A stretch of DNA of 64,000 nucleotides from Candidatus Symbiobacter mobilis CR (lineage in GTDB: Bacteria; Pseudomonadota; Gammaproteobacteria; Burkholderiales; Burkholderiaceae_C), in assembly GCF_000477435.1 (NCBI RefSeq), contig NC_022576.1, positions 2,108,001-2,172,000 of the forward strand. Direction: 5' to 3'. Under the pieces are notes generated by a model. The model saw only the letters and a list, made by a program, of their open reading frames with translations. It had not been told where the DNA came from and ran no database searches. Below are positions 37,037-46,322 of the stretch, one piece after another; within the stretch, counting starts at the first letter, position 1, and every line of letters starts with the position of its first letter. The position numbers and the translations under genes are program-made.

Positions 37037-38485
37037 ATGACAAAACACTCGATTTGGGACCATTATGATGCAGAGAAAACATTTGATGAAATGCTCTCTG
37101 CACAACGTCATGCACGTCCTATATGCGAAACGTTGTGTGACTATTTGCAAAATTTGGGCGTTGACGCATTGAAGAATCGTCGCGCCGCTGCGGATGCGGC
37201 CATTCTGGAAATGGGCATCACTTTTACTGTATACAGCGATACAGGAAATATAGACCGCGCTTGGCCGTTTGATATTATTCCGCGCCTGATTGAATTTCAG
37301 GAATGGAAGCGTATTGAAGCAGGTTTGCAGCAGCGTTTGAAAGCCTTGAATTGTTTTATTAACGACGTATATAACTCGCAATCAATTATCAAAGACGGGT
37401 TCGTTCCAGCAGAATTGATTTTGAGTTCGAGTAATTTTCGCCGTGAATGCGTGGGGATTACGCCAAAATTTGAAATATGGGCCAACATCTGTGGCAGTGA
37501 TTTGGTGCGTGGCGGCGATGGGGTGGTGTATGTATTAGAAGACAATTTGCGCGTTCCTTCTGGCGTTTCATACATGATTGAAAATCGCGTGATTACCAAG
37601 CGCGTTTTTCCAGAATTGCTGCACAATTTGAACGTCATGCCTGTAGATGATTATCCATCACAGCTTTTTGAAATGCTGAATTCACTTTCAGAAATCGACC
37701 ATCCGCAAATTGTGGTTCTGACGCCAGGAATTTATAATTCTGCTTATTTTGAGCACGCTTTTTTGGCGCAGCAAATGGGCGTAGAACTGGTCGAGGGAAG
37801 TGATTTGGTAGTGCAAAAAGACGACTGTGTTTACATGAAAACGATAGAAGGACTGGAAAAAGTAGATGTCATTTATCGGAGAATTGATGATTTATTCTTG
37901 GATCCTGAAGTATTCCACAAAGATTCTTTGCTTGGCGTTACAGGCTTGATGCGTGCGTGGAAAGCAGGCAATGTGGCGATTGCCAATGCACCCGGTGCAG
38001 GCGTTGCGGATGACAAGGTCGTGTATGCGTATGTTCCGCAAATGATCCAGTATTATTTGCATGAACAGCCATTATTGCCAAATGTACCTACTTATTTATG
38101 TAGCAATAAGGAACAGCGCGCCTACGTTTTGGCGCATCTGTCAGAATTGGTTGTCAAACCAGCCAATGAATCAGGCGGTTATGGAATGTTGATTGGTACG
38201 CAAGCGACAAAAAAAGAGCTTGCACAATTTGGCCAATTGATCAAAGAAAATCCACGCAATTACATCGCGCAGCCAACGCTTGCGTTATCCACTTGTCCTA
38301 CTCTTTGCCATGACCATTTGGAGCCGCGCCACATCGATTTGCGCCCGTTTATTTTGCAAGGTGAAAACAGCTTTGTGACAGCAGGGGGGCTGACGCGCGT
38401 TGCATTGCGCAAGGGTTCACTGGTTGTGAATTCTTCACAAGGCGGCGGAAGTAAAGACACGTGGATTATCAATATGGAGCAGTAA
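37037..38485 (+). CDS. Circularly permuted ATP-grasp type 2 protein
   Basis: A 482-residue cytosolic protein of the DUF404/DUF407 (COG2308) family, predicted to form amide bonds between a carboxylate and an amine using ATP. Segments typical of the family are LNCFINDVYNSQSIIKDGFVP, VYVLEDNLRVPSGVSYMIENR, LVEGSDLVV, VDVIYRRIDD, VVKPANESGGYGM, and the late DLRPFIL and GGLTRVALRKGSLVVNSSQGGGSKDTW. GAGAGG lies ~11 nt before the ATG. One nt separates its stop from the alpha-E gene, a pairing known for this family. AT-rich codon use. Confidence 0.9.
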   Translation: MTKHSIWDHYDAEKTFDEMLSAQRHARPICETLCDYLQNLGVDALKNRRAAADAAILEMGITFTVYSDTGNIDRAWPFDIIPRLIEFQEWKRIEAGLQQRLKALNCFINDVYNSQSIIKDGFVPAELILSSSNFRRECVGITPKFEIWANICGSDLVRGGDGVVYVLEDNLRVPSGVSYMIENRVITKRVFPELLHNLNVMPVDDYPSQLFEMLNSLSEIDHPQIVVLTPGIYNSAYFEHAFLAQQMGVELVEGSDLVVQKDDCVYMKTIEGLEKVDVIYRRIDDLFLDPEVFHKDSLLGVTGLMRAWKAGNVAIANAPGAGVADDKVVYAYVPQMIQYYLHEQPLLPNVPTYLCSNKEQRAYVLAHLSELVVKPANESGGYGMLIGTQATKKELAQFGQLIKENPRNYIAQPTLALSTCPTLCHDHLEPRHIDLRPFILQGENSFVTAGGLTRVALRKGSLVVNSSQGGGSKDTWIINMEQ

Positions 38486-38486
38486 G

Positions 38487-39425
38487 ATGTTATCGAAAAC
38501 CGCAGAGAGACTGTATTGGCTTGCGCGTTATTTAGAACGTACTGAAAATACCGCACGTTTAATCAATGCAACGATGAATTTGATTTACGACCTGCCTTAT
38601 GGTATTGAAGTAGGCTGGCATAATTTATTAAATATATGCGGTGTGGAAGAAGCGTTTTATCACCGTTTCAAAAATCCTAGTGAACAAAACGTGATTCGTT
38701 TTTTGCTTGCTGATTCGGTGAATACCAGTTCGTTGTTATCGTCATTGTCGTTTGCGCGAGAAAATATACGAACGAGCCGGGATTCGATGCCAGACGAAGC
38801 ATGGGAACAAGTCAATGAGATGTATTTGTACGCCATAAATAATTTGGAAAATTTATCCAATCGGCGCGGGCGAGCCATTTTTTTACAACAAATTATGCAG
38901 GGCTGCCAGCGTTTTACAGGATTTCTTGCTGGCGCGATGAGCCGTAATGATAGTTACCGTTTTATTTGTTTGGGAAGAAATATTGAACGTGCCGATATGA
39001 CTACAAGAATTATGGATTTCGGCACGGTGTTACTGGCTGAAAATCGTTCACAAACAATGCGTGAATACGAAAGTATGTTGTGGATCAATGTGTTAAAATC
39101 GCTCAGCGCGCTGCTCATGTATCGCAAACAAGTTCGCCGACGCATTACGGGGCAAGATGTTTTGGATTTTTTGTTGAAAAATGCTGATTTTTCAGCGGCG
39201 GTACATCATTGTTTGCACGAAATTGAAAGTTGTATAAAAAAACTGCCCCATTCTTCCTGTTTGATTACACAAATTGATATGCTCGAAGAGAATGTATTGG
39301 CAGTCAATATCGCGCAACATACACCACTGCAACTGCGGCATATTTTTGACAAATTACAGAGCGATTTCAATGCGCTACATCAGCGTATTGCACAAACGTG
39401 GTTTTTTAATCATCTAACTGCATGA
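38487..39425 (+). CDS. Alpha-E domain protein (DUF403)
   Basis: A 312-residue, mainly alpha-helical protein of COG2307. It opens MLSKTAERLYWLARYLERTENTARLI and contains FICLGRNIERADMTTRIMD, both family signatures. It is the obligate partner of the ATP-grasp protein in many genomes; its biochemical role is not established. The start lies directly behind the preceding stop, and its own stop overlaps the next ATG (ATGA). Confidence 0.9.
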   Translation: MLSKTAERLYWLARYLERTENTARLINATMNLIYDLPYGIEVGWHNLLNICGVEEAFYHRFKNPSEQNVIRFLLADSVNTSSLLSSLSFARENIRTSRDSMPDEAWEQVNEMYLYAINNLENLSNRRGRAIFLQQIMQGCQRFTGFLAGAMSRNDSYRFICLGRNIERADMTTRIMDFGTVLLAENRSQTMREYESMLWINVLKSLSALLMYRKQVRRRITGQDVLDFLLKNADFSAAVHHCLHEIESCIKKLPHSSCLITQIDMLEENVLAVNIAQHTPLQLRHIFDKLQSDFNALHQRIAQTWFFNHLTA

Positions 39426-40489
39426 AACGATTTCACTGCGATTGCGGCAACGAAATTTTCTTTGAGAATCGATTTTGTAATGTTTGCAACAATTCGTTAG
39501 GGTTTGTACCCAAGCAGCAATTGTTCATCAATCCGTTCACGCAAACGGGTTATCGATTTTGTTCAAATTATGAATCGTTGCAATGTAATTGGCTGATTCA
39601 TGAAAGTGACTCCAATCCACAATGCATCGCGTGCCGATTGACGCGCATTGTGCCAAATTTGAATAAAGAAAATAATTGGCGGCGATGGGAAAAATTGGAA
39701 GTTACCAAACGCCGCGCTTTTTATACGTTGTTGCGTTTGCATTTGGCAATTCCAGATCGAATACTATTGCCACAACAACCAAAAAATGGGCAGTCTCAAA
39801 ATGGTCAGTCTCATAATGCGCAGTCTACATCGCAACTGCACTCTGAATCACTATCGCTGTTATTTGATTTTTTGGAAGATCAACGCTCGAATCCTGATTC
39901 TGCGTTAGACTTTGTTTATACAGGTCATGCAAATGGTGTTGTGACGATCAATGTTGCGGAAGCCGACGATAGTTATCGAATTGCCACACAGCAATGTATG
40001 CATGAACCGTATCGCACGTTACTGGGGCATTTTCGTCACGAATTGGGGCATTATTATTGGTCCGTTGTAGTAAAACAGGACGCGACCTTGCACGCATTTC
40101 GAGAACTATTTGGTGACGAACGCGCTGATTATGCCAAGACGATGCAGCAGTTTTACACACTGGGTGCAAGTGGAGATTGGCAAAATCGTTACATTAGTGC
40201 GTATGCAAGTTCCCATCCATTGGAAGACTGGGCAGAAACATGGGCGCACTATTTGCATATCAGTGACACGTTGGAAACGGCTTGCAGTTTCGGATTGCTG
40301 CCCAGCGATGAAATCATGGGAACGTTTCACCGCTGGTTATCTGCATGGATGCGGTTTTCGGTCACGTTCAATGCGCTCAATCGAAGTATGGGAATGGATG
40401 ACCCCTATCCTTTTGTGATTGGCGACATGGTGAAGCGGAAATTGCAATTTATTAACTGTTTGGTAAAGGGCGAGCCTCTTGCGTGCTGA
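39422..40489 (+). CDS. Putative zinc-binding metallopeptidase with N-terminal zinc ribbon
   Basis: A 355-residue protein. The N-terminus carries paired Cys motifs (FHCDCGNE, FCNVCNN, QCIACR) that should bind zinc. The C-terminal half has an H-E-x-x-H site in RHELGHYYW near residue 206, and a downstream Glu/Asp-rich stretch (ELFGDERADYA; HPLEDWAETWAHYLH). This is the pattern of the Mx putative zinc-binding peptidase family. A Gln/Asn/Ser-rich linker (~residues 120-140) has short repeats (NGQSQNGQSHNAQS). It overlaps the alpha-E gene by 4 nt, so is translationally coupled, and takes the place where a transglutaminase-like gene is often found. Confidence 0.85.
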   Translation: MKRFHCDCGNEIFFENRFCNVCNNSLGFVPKQQLFINPFTQTGYRFCSNYESLQCNWLIHESDSNPQCIACRLTRIVPNLNKENNWRRWEKLEVTKRRAFYTLLRLHLAIPDRILLPQQPKNGQSQNGQSHNAQSTSQLHSESLSLLFDFLEDQRSNPDSALDFVYTGHANGVVTINVAEADDSYRIATQQCMHEPYRTLLGHFRHELGHYYWSVVVKQDATLHAFRELFGDERADYAKTMQQFYTLGASGDWQNRYISAYASSHPLEDWAETWAHYLHISDTLETACSFGLLPSDEIMGTFHRWLSAWMRFSVTFNALNRSMGMDDPYPFVIGDMVKRKLQFINCLVKGEPLAC

Positions 40490-41204
40490 AGTGAGGCAAA
40501 CCTATAAATACTTCCTTCAGTTTTTCGTGCCACATCCGCCGCAACTTGATCAAATACTCGTTGTCTTCTTGAAAACAATAATACTCATCCAAAATAAAGC
40601 TATCCGTGTGATAGATCAGTAATTCCACAGGCGCACCCACGCTTGCATTGCTACGCATGGTGGAGTCCATCGAAATCAAACAGCAACGCCCCGCTTCCTG
40701 TAGTGGGGTGTCAATGCGCAAAAAACGATCCAATACGGGTTTTCCATATTTATTTTCTCCAATTTGCAAATATGGTGTTTGTGTGGATGTGGTAATAAAA
40801 TTGCCTTCTGGATAAATCAAATAGGCAGCGTGTGTATCGTTGCGTATTTGCCCAGCCAGGATGAACGTTGCTGTGGGGTTAAAACTGTTTTGTCCGCCAG
40901 CATCAAGATAACGACGCTGTTTTTCCACACTGATTTTTCCAATATATTCTGCTGCTTCAGATAAATATCGCACGGAATCCAAATTGGTTTCGACATGATC
41001 TTTGCGATCACGTTTCACTTGATCAATAACGGCTTGTGTGGTGGCAAGATTCCCGGCGCTAAGTACAACTATTTTCCTGTCCGGCGCCGTTTCAAAAGCG
41101 TGCATTTTTCCGTAAATGCTGACGTTATCAATACCCGCGTTGGTTCTCGAATCTGATGTTAAAACCAAGCCATCTTTTAGGGAAACTGCGATACAGTACG
41201 TCAT
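40452..41204 (-). CDS. Anbu, proteasome-related Ntn peptidase
   Basis: The ATG at 41,204 is preferred because it gives MTYCIAVSLKDGLVLTSDSRTN, so removal of Met exposes Thr as the N-terminal nucleophile of a proteasome-type peptidase; AGGATGG stands before it. A start three codons earlier would bury that Thr. The 250-residue chain fits the Anbu (bacterial ancestral beta subunit) family, with ACT-like pattern KIVVLSAGNLATTQAVID and DSTMRSNASVGAPVELLIY. It is known to co-occur with ATP-grasp/alpha-E genes. Its 3' end overlaps the convergent zinc peptidase gene by 38 nt. Confidence 0.88.
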   Translation of the reverse strand: MTYCIAVSLKDGLVLTSDSRTNAGIDNVSIYGKMHAFETAPDRKIVVLSAGNLATTQAVIDQVKRDRKDHVETNLDSVRYLSEAAEYIGKISVEKQRRYLDAGGQNSFNPTATFILAGQIRNDTHAAYLIYPEGNFITTSTQTPYLQIGENKYGKPVLDRFLRIDTPLQEAGRCCLISMDSTMRSNASVGAPVELLIYHTDSFILDEYYCFQEDNEYLIKLRRMWHEKLKEVFIGLPHFSTQEARPLPNS

Positions 41205-41247
41205 AATATCCATCCTGAAATAAACGCAAACATAATAAACTCAGCAA

Positions 41248-42152
41248 CTATCCGGCACTGGCATGTAGGTTGGTTCGGCTGAACACAGGGGGAAAAGGGT
41301 GGGGTTGCGAAGGATAGGGCGCCAAGCCCAGTTGCGCAAGCAAATGGTGGTACCCAATGCGTTCCTGCTCCAACCTCAAGCGCTCTTGAAAACGGTCACA
41401 GCGCAGAGCATCGTAGAGGCTGGCCTCGTCGGGCGTCAGTCGTCGAAGGTCGTGGCACGCTTGGTCAGGCTCCTCGCCCCAATGCTCCCGGTGCGCCAGC
41501 AGCGTTTCCTTGTCCATCAGCAAGGATGCGGTATGGGGAAAGTACCCGCGCAACTGGTCCAGAATGGCGAAGCCGTGGGTGTCGATGTCCCCCCAGTAGT
41601 GCAGGGGGCAGCGATGCAGCCAGTCTGCGCGGGCCAGCGCCTCCCATCCATATCCGGCCCCGAACACGACGATTGCACGGGACACGGGCGGGAACGCGAG
41701 GAAATTGGTCTCGTTCTCGGTGATGAACACGCGCTCCACAGGCAGCGCCAACCCCGCAAAACTTGCAGCATCAAGCGTGATATCCGTACAGCCCACGCAC
41801 CCCGGCAGGCTGGGTAGCGTGGGGTCGAGCAGGCGGAAGCGAATGCGCACTGGCTTGTCCAGAAACCCGTAGCGCCGGGCGAATTGCGCGGTGCCGGTAG
41901 CGTTCGCGTCGATGGCTTCGGCGGGCAAGGCCAATGCCTGCAAGGGACGTTTGCGCACCCACGGCTGCAAGGCGGGCTGTGTATGGCCGGTGTGCTGCCA
42001 CAGGCCCTGCAATGGTTCCGCAGCGCGCCCCTTGCCGATCCATGCGAGCGCTTCATCAAGCGACACGACCCACACGGCAGCCGGCAAACGCTGGCGTCCT
42101 TGCACCCGATGGGTCCACTCCCGCCACTCGACCGTGATATGCGGCGTCTTGG
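41248..42152 (-). pseudogene. jetD: jetD remnant (Wadjet nuclease subunit), N-terminus deleted
   Basis: JetD is the TOPRIM-type nuclease of the Wadjet anti-plasmid system. The C-terminal catalytic part is intact: [12 protein letters not shown] (Glu-Asn-Glu) and [18 protein letters not shown] (Asp-x-Asp). The frame extends upstream of the GTG at 42,105 through [20 protein letters not shown], which belongs to the DUF3322 region, and then runs straight into jetC at 42,150-42,153 in another frame. About the first 60-80 residues of a normal ~390-residue JetD are therefore missing. A shortened product from the GTG is possible but would lack that domain. Confidence 0.82.
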
Positions 42153-44441
42153 CTCGTTGTGTACGAAGCCCACGCTGGCAACGTAGGGTTCGATCACGTG
42201 AATCTTCTGTAGCGGCGTGACGATCAAGAGTTGCAGGTTGAGTTGCTGGAACAGGCGCAGCCCGTACTGCGCAGACTCGTCCGAGCCGCGCCCGAACGCT
42301 TCATCGATCACCACGAAGCGGAAGGACCGCGAACGCACTGCGCCCCACTCCAAGCCGAATTGGTACGCCAGACTCGCGGCCAGCACCGTGTAGGCGAGCT
42401 TTTCTTTCTGCCCACCCGATTTGCCGCCGGAATCCGAGTAGTGCTCGTGTTCCACACCGTCGGCGCGCCACCGTTCGCTAACCGAGAACAGGAACCAGTT
42501 CCGCACGTCCGTGACCTTGGCCGTCCAGCGGCGATCGGCATCCGACAGCCCTTCTCGGCCACGAAAGCGGTCGATGATGGCCTTGACTTGGAGGAACTTG
42601 GCTTCCGAATACTGTTCGTCGCCCGATCCAGTCAGCGCACCTTCGGTACAGGCGCGCAAGTCCTGCTGAAAGTCGCGGATCTCGGCGTCCGGGCTGGGCT
42701 GGGCCACGAGCTTGATGAAGCGTCCGGGGTTGTAGTCGATGGCCTGTAACGACTGGTTGATGAACTCGACCCGTTCTTTGATCGTCTCGCGCTCGCGGGC
42801 CAGTTGGGCGTTGAAGTTGGCAATCTCGTTGATGGTGTTGACGTTGAGCAGATCCTTGAATCGCGCCTCGAATCGCGGCAGATCATCGCGTTGCAAGCCC
42901 GTCAGCAGCCGCTCATATTCCGGCAACGCAGCCAGCGCGGTGTCCATCTCGACGGTCTCGGCCTTGAATTCGTCCTGAAAGCCGGCCATCGCCTTGACCA
43001 GTCTTTCGGCAAGGCGGGCCAAGCGTTTGTCTTCGGAGTCGATGCGCTCTTGCAGCCAGCGCCGCACGTCTTGCTCGCGGTTGTCGCAGGATTCCACCGA
43101 TAACTGGTGTTCGCCCAGCGCCTCGGCGCGCCAGCCGTCCAGGCGCGTGGTCTGGCCATCGTCCAGCACGGTGGCATCGACGATGGCTGGCGCCTGCTGA
43201 CGCAAGGCTTCGGCTGCTTCGAGCTTGCTCTTGACCTCGCCGCGCTTGCCTCGTGCGTCATCAAGCGTCCTTTCGGTGACAGCGAGGCGCCCGCGTGCAG
43301 CGGCAAGCTGTCGGCCCAGCTCCTGCAATGCGTCGGCGGCTGCCTCCAGCCGTTGGCGCTCGTCGAGGAGCTGGGCGATGTCGCGGGCCACGGCTTGCCA
43401 GTCGATGTCCGGGTAGTGCGTGAACTCCTCCAGCTTGGCCAGTTGCTCCAGCCGGTCGCCGCCGTTGTCGCGCAAGGCGCGCTCGATGCGCCCCACTTCT
43501 TCCCGCCCGGTGTCACGCTCTACGCTCAAGCGCTCGATCTGCGCGTCCAGCTTCAGGGCATCTTGCGTCAGCAACTCCAGCCGACGATCCAGCAGCACCG
43601 TCTTGCACCGCGCAAAGTAGGGGCGCAGCGCATCGCGGCCCTCGCGCAAGCCTTGAATCTCTGCCGACAGCGCCGCGTGGCGATGCCCGTCTGTGATCAA
43701 GGGCGTCAGCAGCTCGACCTGCCGCTTGGCCTTGAGCACGGCTTGGTGCGCACGGTCCAGATCATCGAAGTGCTGGAGCAACACGTCGATGCGTTGCTCC
43801 GAGTCGAAAGGCTCCAGCATGTGGTTCCGCACGAAGTCGGTGAGGTTGCCCACCGACTTCATCGATACCGTCTGATGGAACAGCTCCAACGCTTGGTCGT
43901 GCTCGATGCCAAAGCGGCGGCGGAACCACGCGCCATAGGACTGGTAGCCGTCGAACAGCTCGCAACCTGCGCCGCGCAATTTCTTGCGCAAGGCGGCAAT
44001 GTCGCTGCCAAAGCCTGCAAAGTCTTCCGCAATGCCGAGCGAGCGATCGGCCCCGACCAACAGGCGTGCAGGCTGCCCCTGGGGGTCTTTCAGCCAGAAG
44101 ACCTGGGCCAGCGTCACGGACTGGTCATACCCCTCGTTGCGCTCGCTTTTGTAGTGGCCCAGCACGTAGGAGCGCAAGGTACGTTCGCGGCTTTCTGCCC
44201 CCGCAGCCTTGTTGTAGGCCACGCGGTGCGCCGATACCAGCAAGGTGGTGACGGCATCGACCAGGGTGGACTTGCCCGAGCCGATGTCACCCGTGAGCAA
44301 CCCGTTGCGCCCGTGGAGGGGCAACCTCCACACCCGCTGATCAAAGGTGCCCCAGTTCAGCACCTCCAGCCGTTCCAGGCGAAAGCCCACCCGGCTATCG
44401 TCGGCGACGAAGTCCAGTCCCTGCGTCGGCGCCTCACGCAT
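42153..44441 (-). pseudogene. jetC: jetC remnant (Wadjet SMC-like ATPase), internally deleted and truncated
   Basis: JetC is the SMC/MukB-like motor subunit. The ATG at 44,441 overlaps the jetB stop by 8 nt. Walker A ([18 protein letters not shown]), the signature ([14 protein letters not shown]) and Walker B ([17 protein letters not shown]) are present. Only ~763 codons remain, against ~1100 in the family. The coiled coil jumps near 43,430 from [13 protein letters not shown] to FTHYPDIDW, leaving out the middle hinge-side region in frame. The 3' end stops being JetC after GFVHNE; reading then continues out of frame through jetD to a stop at 41,517. Confidence 0.82.
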
Positions 44442-45114
44442 CGGCGGCCTCCTTGGTCTGCGCCCCGCCGGACAGCGCCGTGCGGTACTGCTCCAGCCGC
44501 GCATCGAAGTTAGCCAGCCACTGCGCATCGACGAAAGCCTTGAGGATGCGGCGCACCTCGTAGCGTCCTCGGTCTGGCGCGGTGCCCGCAGCACCTTTCA
44601 ACCGGCGCAAAAAGCCCAGATCGACGACCTTGGTGATGGTCGAATCCACTTGGTCGATCAGCCGTGCCTCGTTCGTACCGTCGGGCAGAAACACCCGCAT
44701 CAGCTCGACGATGTCGTCGCGCAGCAGCACAAGCCGCGTGTCACTGCCCGCTGCATCGAACTCCGCCATGCGCTTGCGCAGCAGCGCCAGCATCAGGCTC
44801 ACCGGGTAGGACAGCGGGCGGCGGACGACCAGCCGGGGCAGGCGCGGCGCGCCGTCGGACTCCTCCGGGTCAGGGCGGCTTTGGAGGAAGGCGAAACCTT
44901 CGGACTCGTCCAGCACCAGATCGAGCAGCAGCACGGCGGCCTGCTCGCGCACGCGGGCCTGCAAACGCAACAGGCTTGCCCACAGTCGCTCGTCGTCCTC
45001 CCGGTACAGCACGCCTTTGAGCAGATGCACGAGCAGGATCGATAGTTCGGGTACGGCTGGCTGCGCAGCAGTCGGTGTTGGGGCTAGCGGTGTTTCGTGT
45101 TCGACGGTGTCCAT
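44434..45114 (-). CDS. jetB: JetB, Wadjet system kleisin-associated (DUF4194) subunit
   Basis: A 226-residue DUF4194 protein, the MukE-like subunit that bridges JetA and JetC. Characteristic segments are [47 protein letters not shown] and [16 protein letters not shown] in the winged-helix part. AGGGA precedes the ATG. jetA, which should lie immediately upstream, is absent: 17 nt before the start codon a group II intron relic begins. Confidence 0.88.
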   Translation of the reverse strand: MDTVEHETPLAPTPTAAQPAVPELSILLVHLLKGVLYREDDERLWASLLRLQARVREQAAVLLLDLVLDESEGFAFLQSRPDPEESDGAPRLPRLVVRRPLSYPVSLMLALLRKRMAEFDAAGSDTRLVLLRDDIVELMRVFLPDGTNEARLIDQVDSTITKVVDLGFLRRLKGAAGTAPDRGRYEVRRILKAFVDAQWLANFDARLEQYRTALSGGAQTKEAADA

Positions 45115-45131
45115 CTCGTTGTCCCTGGATC

Positions 45132-45348
45132 GTGTGCGCCCAGCATGGGCGCGAACTGATGGGGTGGAAGTCCCCTGTGGGAGAACCGAATTGGACTCAT
45201 TGTGAGCAATAGTGGCGCTGGCCGCGAACGAAGATCAAGAACCTGCTGGCATTGGGCGTAAGCCTGAAGTCGGCGATGCAGCACGGAGTCAGCAGCAAGA
45301 GCTATTGGCAGATGTCCAGAACCCCGGTTATCAATCAGGCCATATCTA
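45132..45348 (+). mobile_element. Group II intron relic 1, internally deleted
   Basis: The first ~83 nt equal the intron 5' end (GTGTGCGCCCAGCATGGG…). They are joined to a piece of the reverse transcriptase C-terminal coding region (RTKIKNLLALGVSLKSAMQHG). About 1.2 kb between is missing, and the 3' end is cut off by the next small element. It lies where jetA should be. Confidence 0.85.
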
Positions 45349-45451
45349 AGGAACTTCTGCATAAGTCATTTTTCGGTGTTTCTGCCACAGAATCATCAAT
45401 AGGTTACGACAAATAGGCCGCCGAAATTGGGACTTATGCAGACCTTCCTTA
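45349..45451 (+). repeat. 103-bp MITE-like element
   Basis: Terminal inverted repeats of 21 nt match at 19 positions (left TAAGGAACTTCTGCATAAGTC without its last base here; right is its near-complement). No coding capacity. It truncates both the intron relic at its left and an attC-like site at its right. Confidence 0.75.
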
Positions 45452-45679
45452 GGGGAGTCCGCTGGATCGCTGAGTTAGGCTCGCCGAGTGCTTGGCGATT
45501 TCGATCAGATAACGCAAAGCTTCGTTTACGGTTTCTGCATTTGGAAACGCGGCTATCACATCAGGTTCTAAGCGAACCGTATCGCAAAAGTTTTTACGTT
45601 TCGGGCCTAATTTACGGACTTGTAAACTTTGAACGTCGTACTCTGACCGTAATTCGTCTTCTGCTTCAATTTTGTTCAT
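45449..45679 (-). CDS. brnA: BrnA-type antitoxin
   Basis: A 76-residue protein overlapping the end of the BrnT gene by 14 nt. It shows the short DNA-binding pattern of BrnA-like antitoxins (KNFCDTVRLEPDVIAAFPNAETVNEALRYLIEIA). The last ~15 codons run through an attC R''-like box and the stop codon is supplied by the adjacent MITE, so the natural C-terminus may differ. It should neutralise BrnT and repress the operon. Confidence 0.75.
   Translation of the reverse strand: MNKIEAEDELRSEYDVQSLQVRKLGPKRKNFCDTVRLEPDVIAAFPNAETVNEALRYLIEIAKHSASLTQRSSGLP
45474..45480 (-). other. attC R''-type box of the brnTA cassette
   Basis: On the minus strand GCCTAAC follows the brnTA genes and is succeeded by AGCGATCCAGCGGACTCC. 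That sequence is the same outer arm as in the attC-like site at 46,696 (AGTCCGCTGGA on plus). The rest of the site has been replaced by the 103-bp MITE. Confidence 0.6.
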
Positions 45680-45938
45680 ATGCTCTACGCTCCGATGGCG
45701 TTGCTTCCCTTGCGCTGATTAAACGGATGGAGCCGTTACGCTCCATGTACGAGACGAATAATAATCGCCCTTGTTTCGATTGACCCAGCAAGATAAAACG
45801 GTGTTCCCCGTAGGAATGGTCAGGATCGTAGAAATCCACATACAACGGATCATCGAAAACTGTTTTGGCTTCCTCAAAAGAAACACCATGCTTCGACAAG
45901 TTCGCTGTCGCTTTATGTTCATCCCATTCGTATGTCAT
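45666..45938 (-). CDS. brnT: BrnT-family ribonuclease toxin
   Basis: A 90-residue RelE-fold toxin. MTYEWDEHKATANLSKHGVSFEEAKTVFDDP at the start and RLISAREATPSERRAYE at the end are BrnT signatures, including the conserved Arg/Glu active-site pattern. First gene of a two-gene operon with brnA. AT-richer than the backbone, as are the other cassette genes. Confidence 0.93.
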   Translation of the reverse strand: MTYEWDEHKATANLSKHGVSFEEAKTVFDDPLYVDFYDPDHSYGEHRFILLGQSKQGRLLFVSYMERNGSIRLISAREATPSERRAYEQN

Positions 45939-46034
45939 TATAAAAATAAATACTTCAGCTTACTGGCATGGTCAAGTCCATAATGTTTATGGAAGACTCT
46001 GCCTGGCTAATTTTACTCCTTAGTAGCAAGCAAC

Positions 46035-46322
46035 TCATGAATGGACGGGTGAAGCAGAGAGCTTTACACCGAGAGCATGAAGTAACTTGAGCATTGTGTC
46101 ATAGCGCGGCTTTGCGCCGGGCATAAGCGCTTTGTAGAGGCTTTCGCGCCCAAGGCCTGCATCTTTGGCGAGTTGTGACATACCACGAGCGCGAGCCACA
46201 TCTCGCACTGCGGTTAGAAACACATCTGGGTTGGAATCTTCAAGCGCAGCAGTAATGTATTCCGCGATGGTTTCTTCATCGTCGAGATAGTCGGCGGCAT
46301 CGAATGGGGAAAATTTAACCAT
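46035..46322 (-). CDS. HigA-type antidote (addiction module, HTH)
   Basis: A 95-residue antitoxin of the putative addiction-module-antidote family. The N-terminus reads FDAADYLDDEETIAEYITAALED, and the HTH reads MSQLAKDAGLGRESLYKALMPGAKPRYDTMLKLLHALG. It overlaps the toxin gene by 8 nt and is translated after it. Expected to bind the toxin and its own promoter. Confidence 0.92.
   Translation of the reverse strand: MVKFSPFDAADYLDDEETIAEYITAALEDSNPDVFLTAVRDVARARGMSQLAKDAGLGRESLYKALMPGAKPRYDTMLKLLHALGVKLSASPVHS

Noticed and set aside
41517-42150. About 210 codons continuing the jetC frame through jetD
   Set aside because: They are an out-of-frame reading of jetD coding sequence; they do not resemble JetC and arise from the deletion join.
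45938-46034. An attC site between the brnTA and higBA-type pairs
   Set aside because: No GTTRRRY box with a pairable arm could be found there; the two pairs may share a cassette or the site has decayed.
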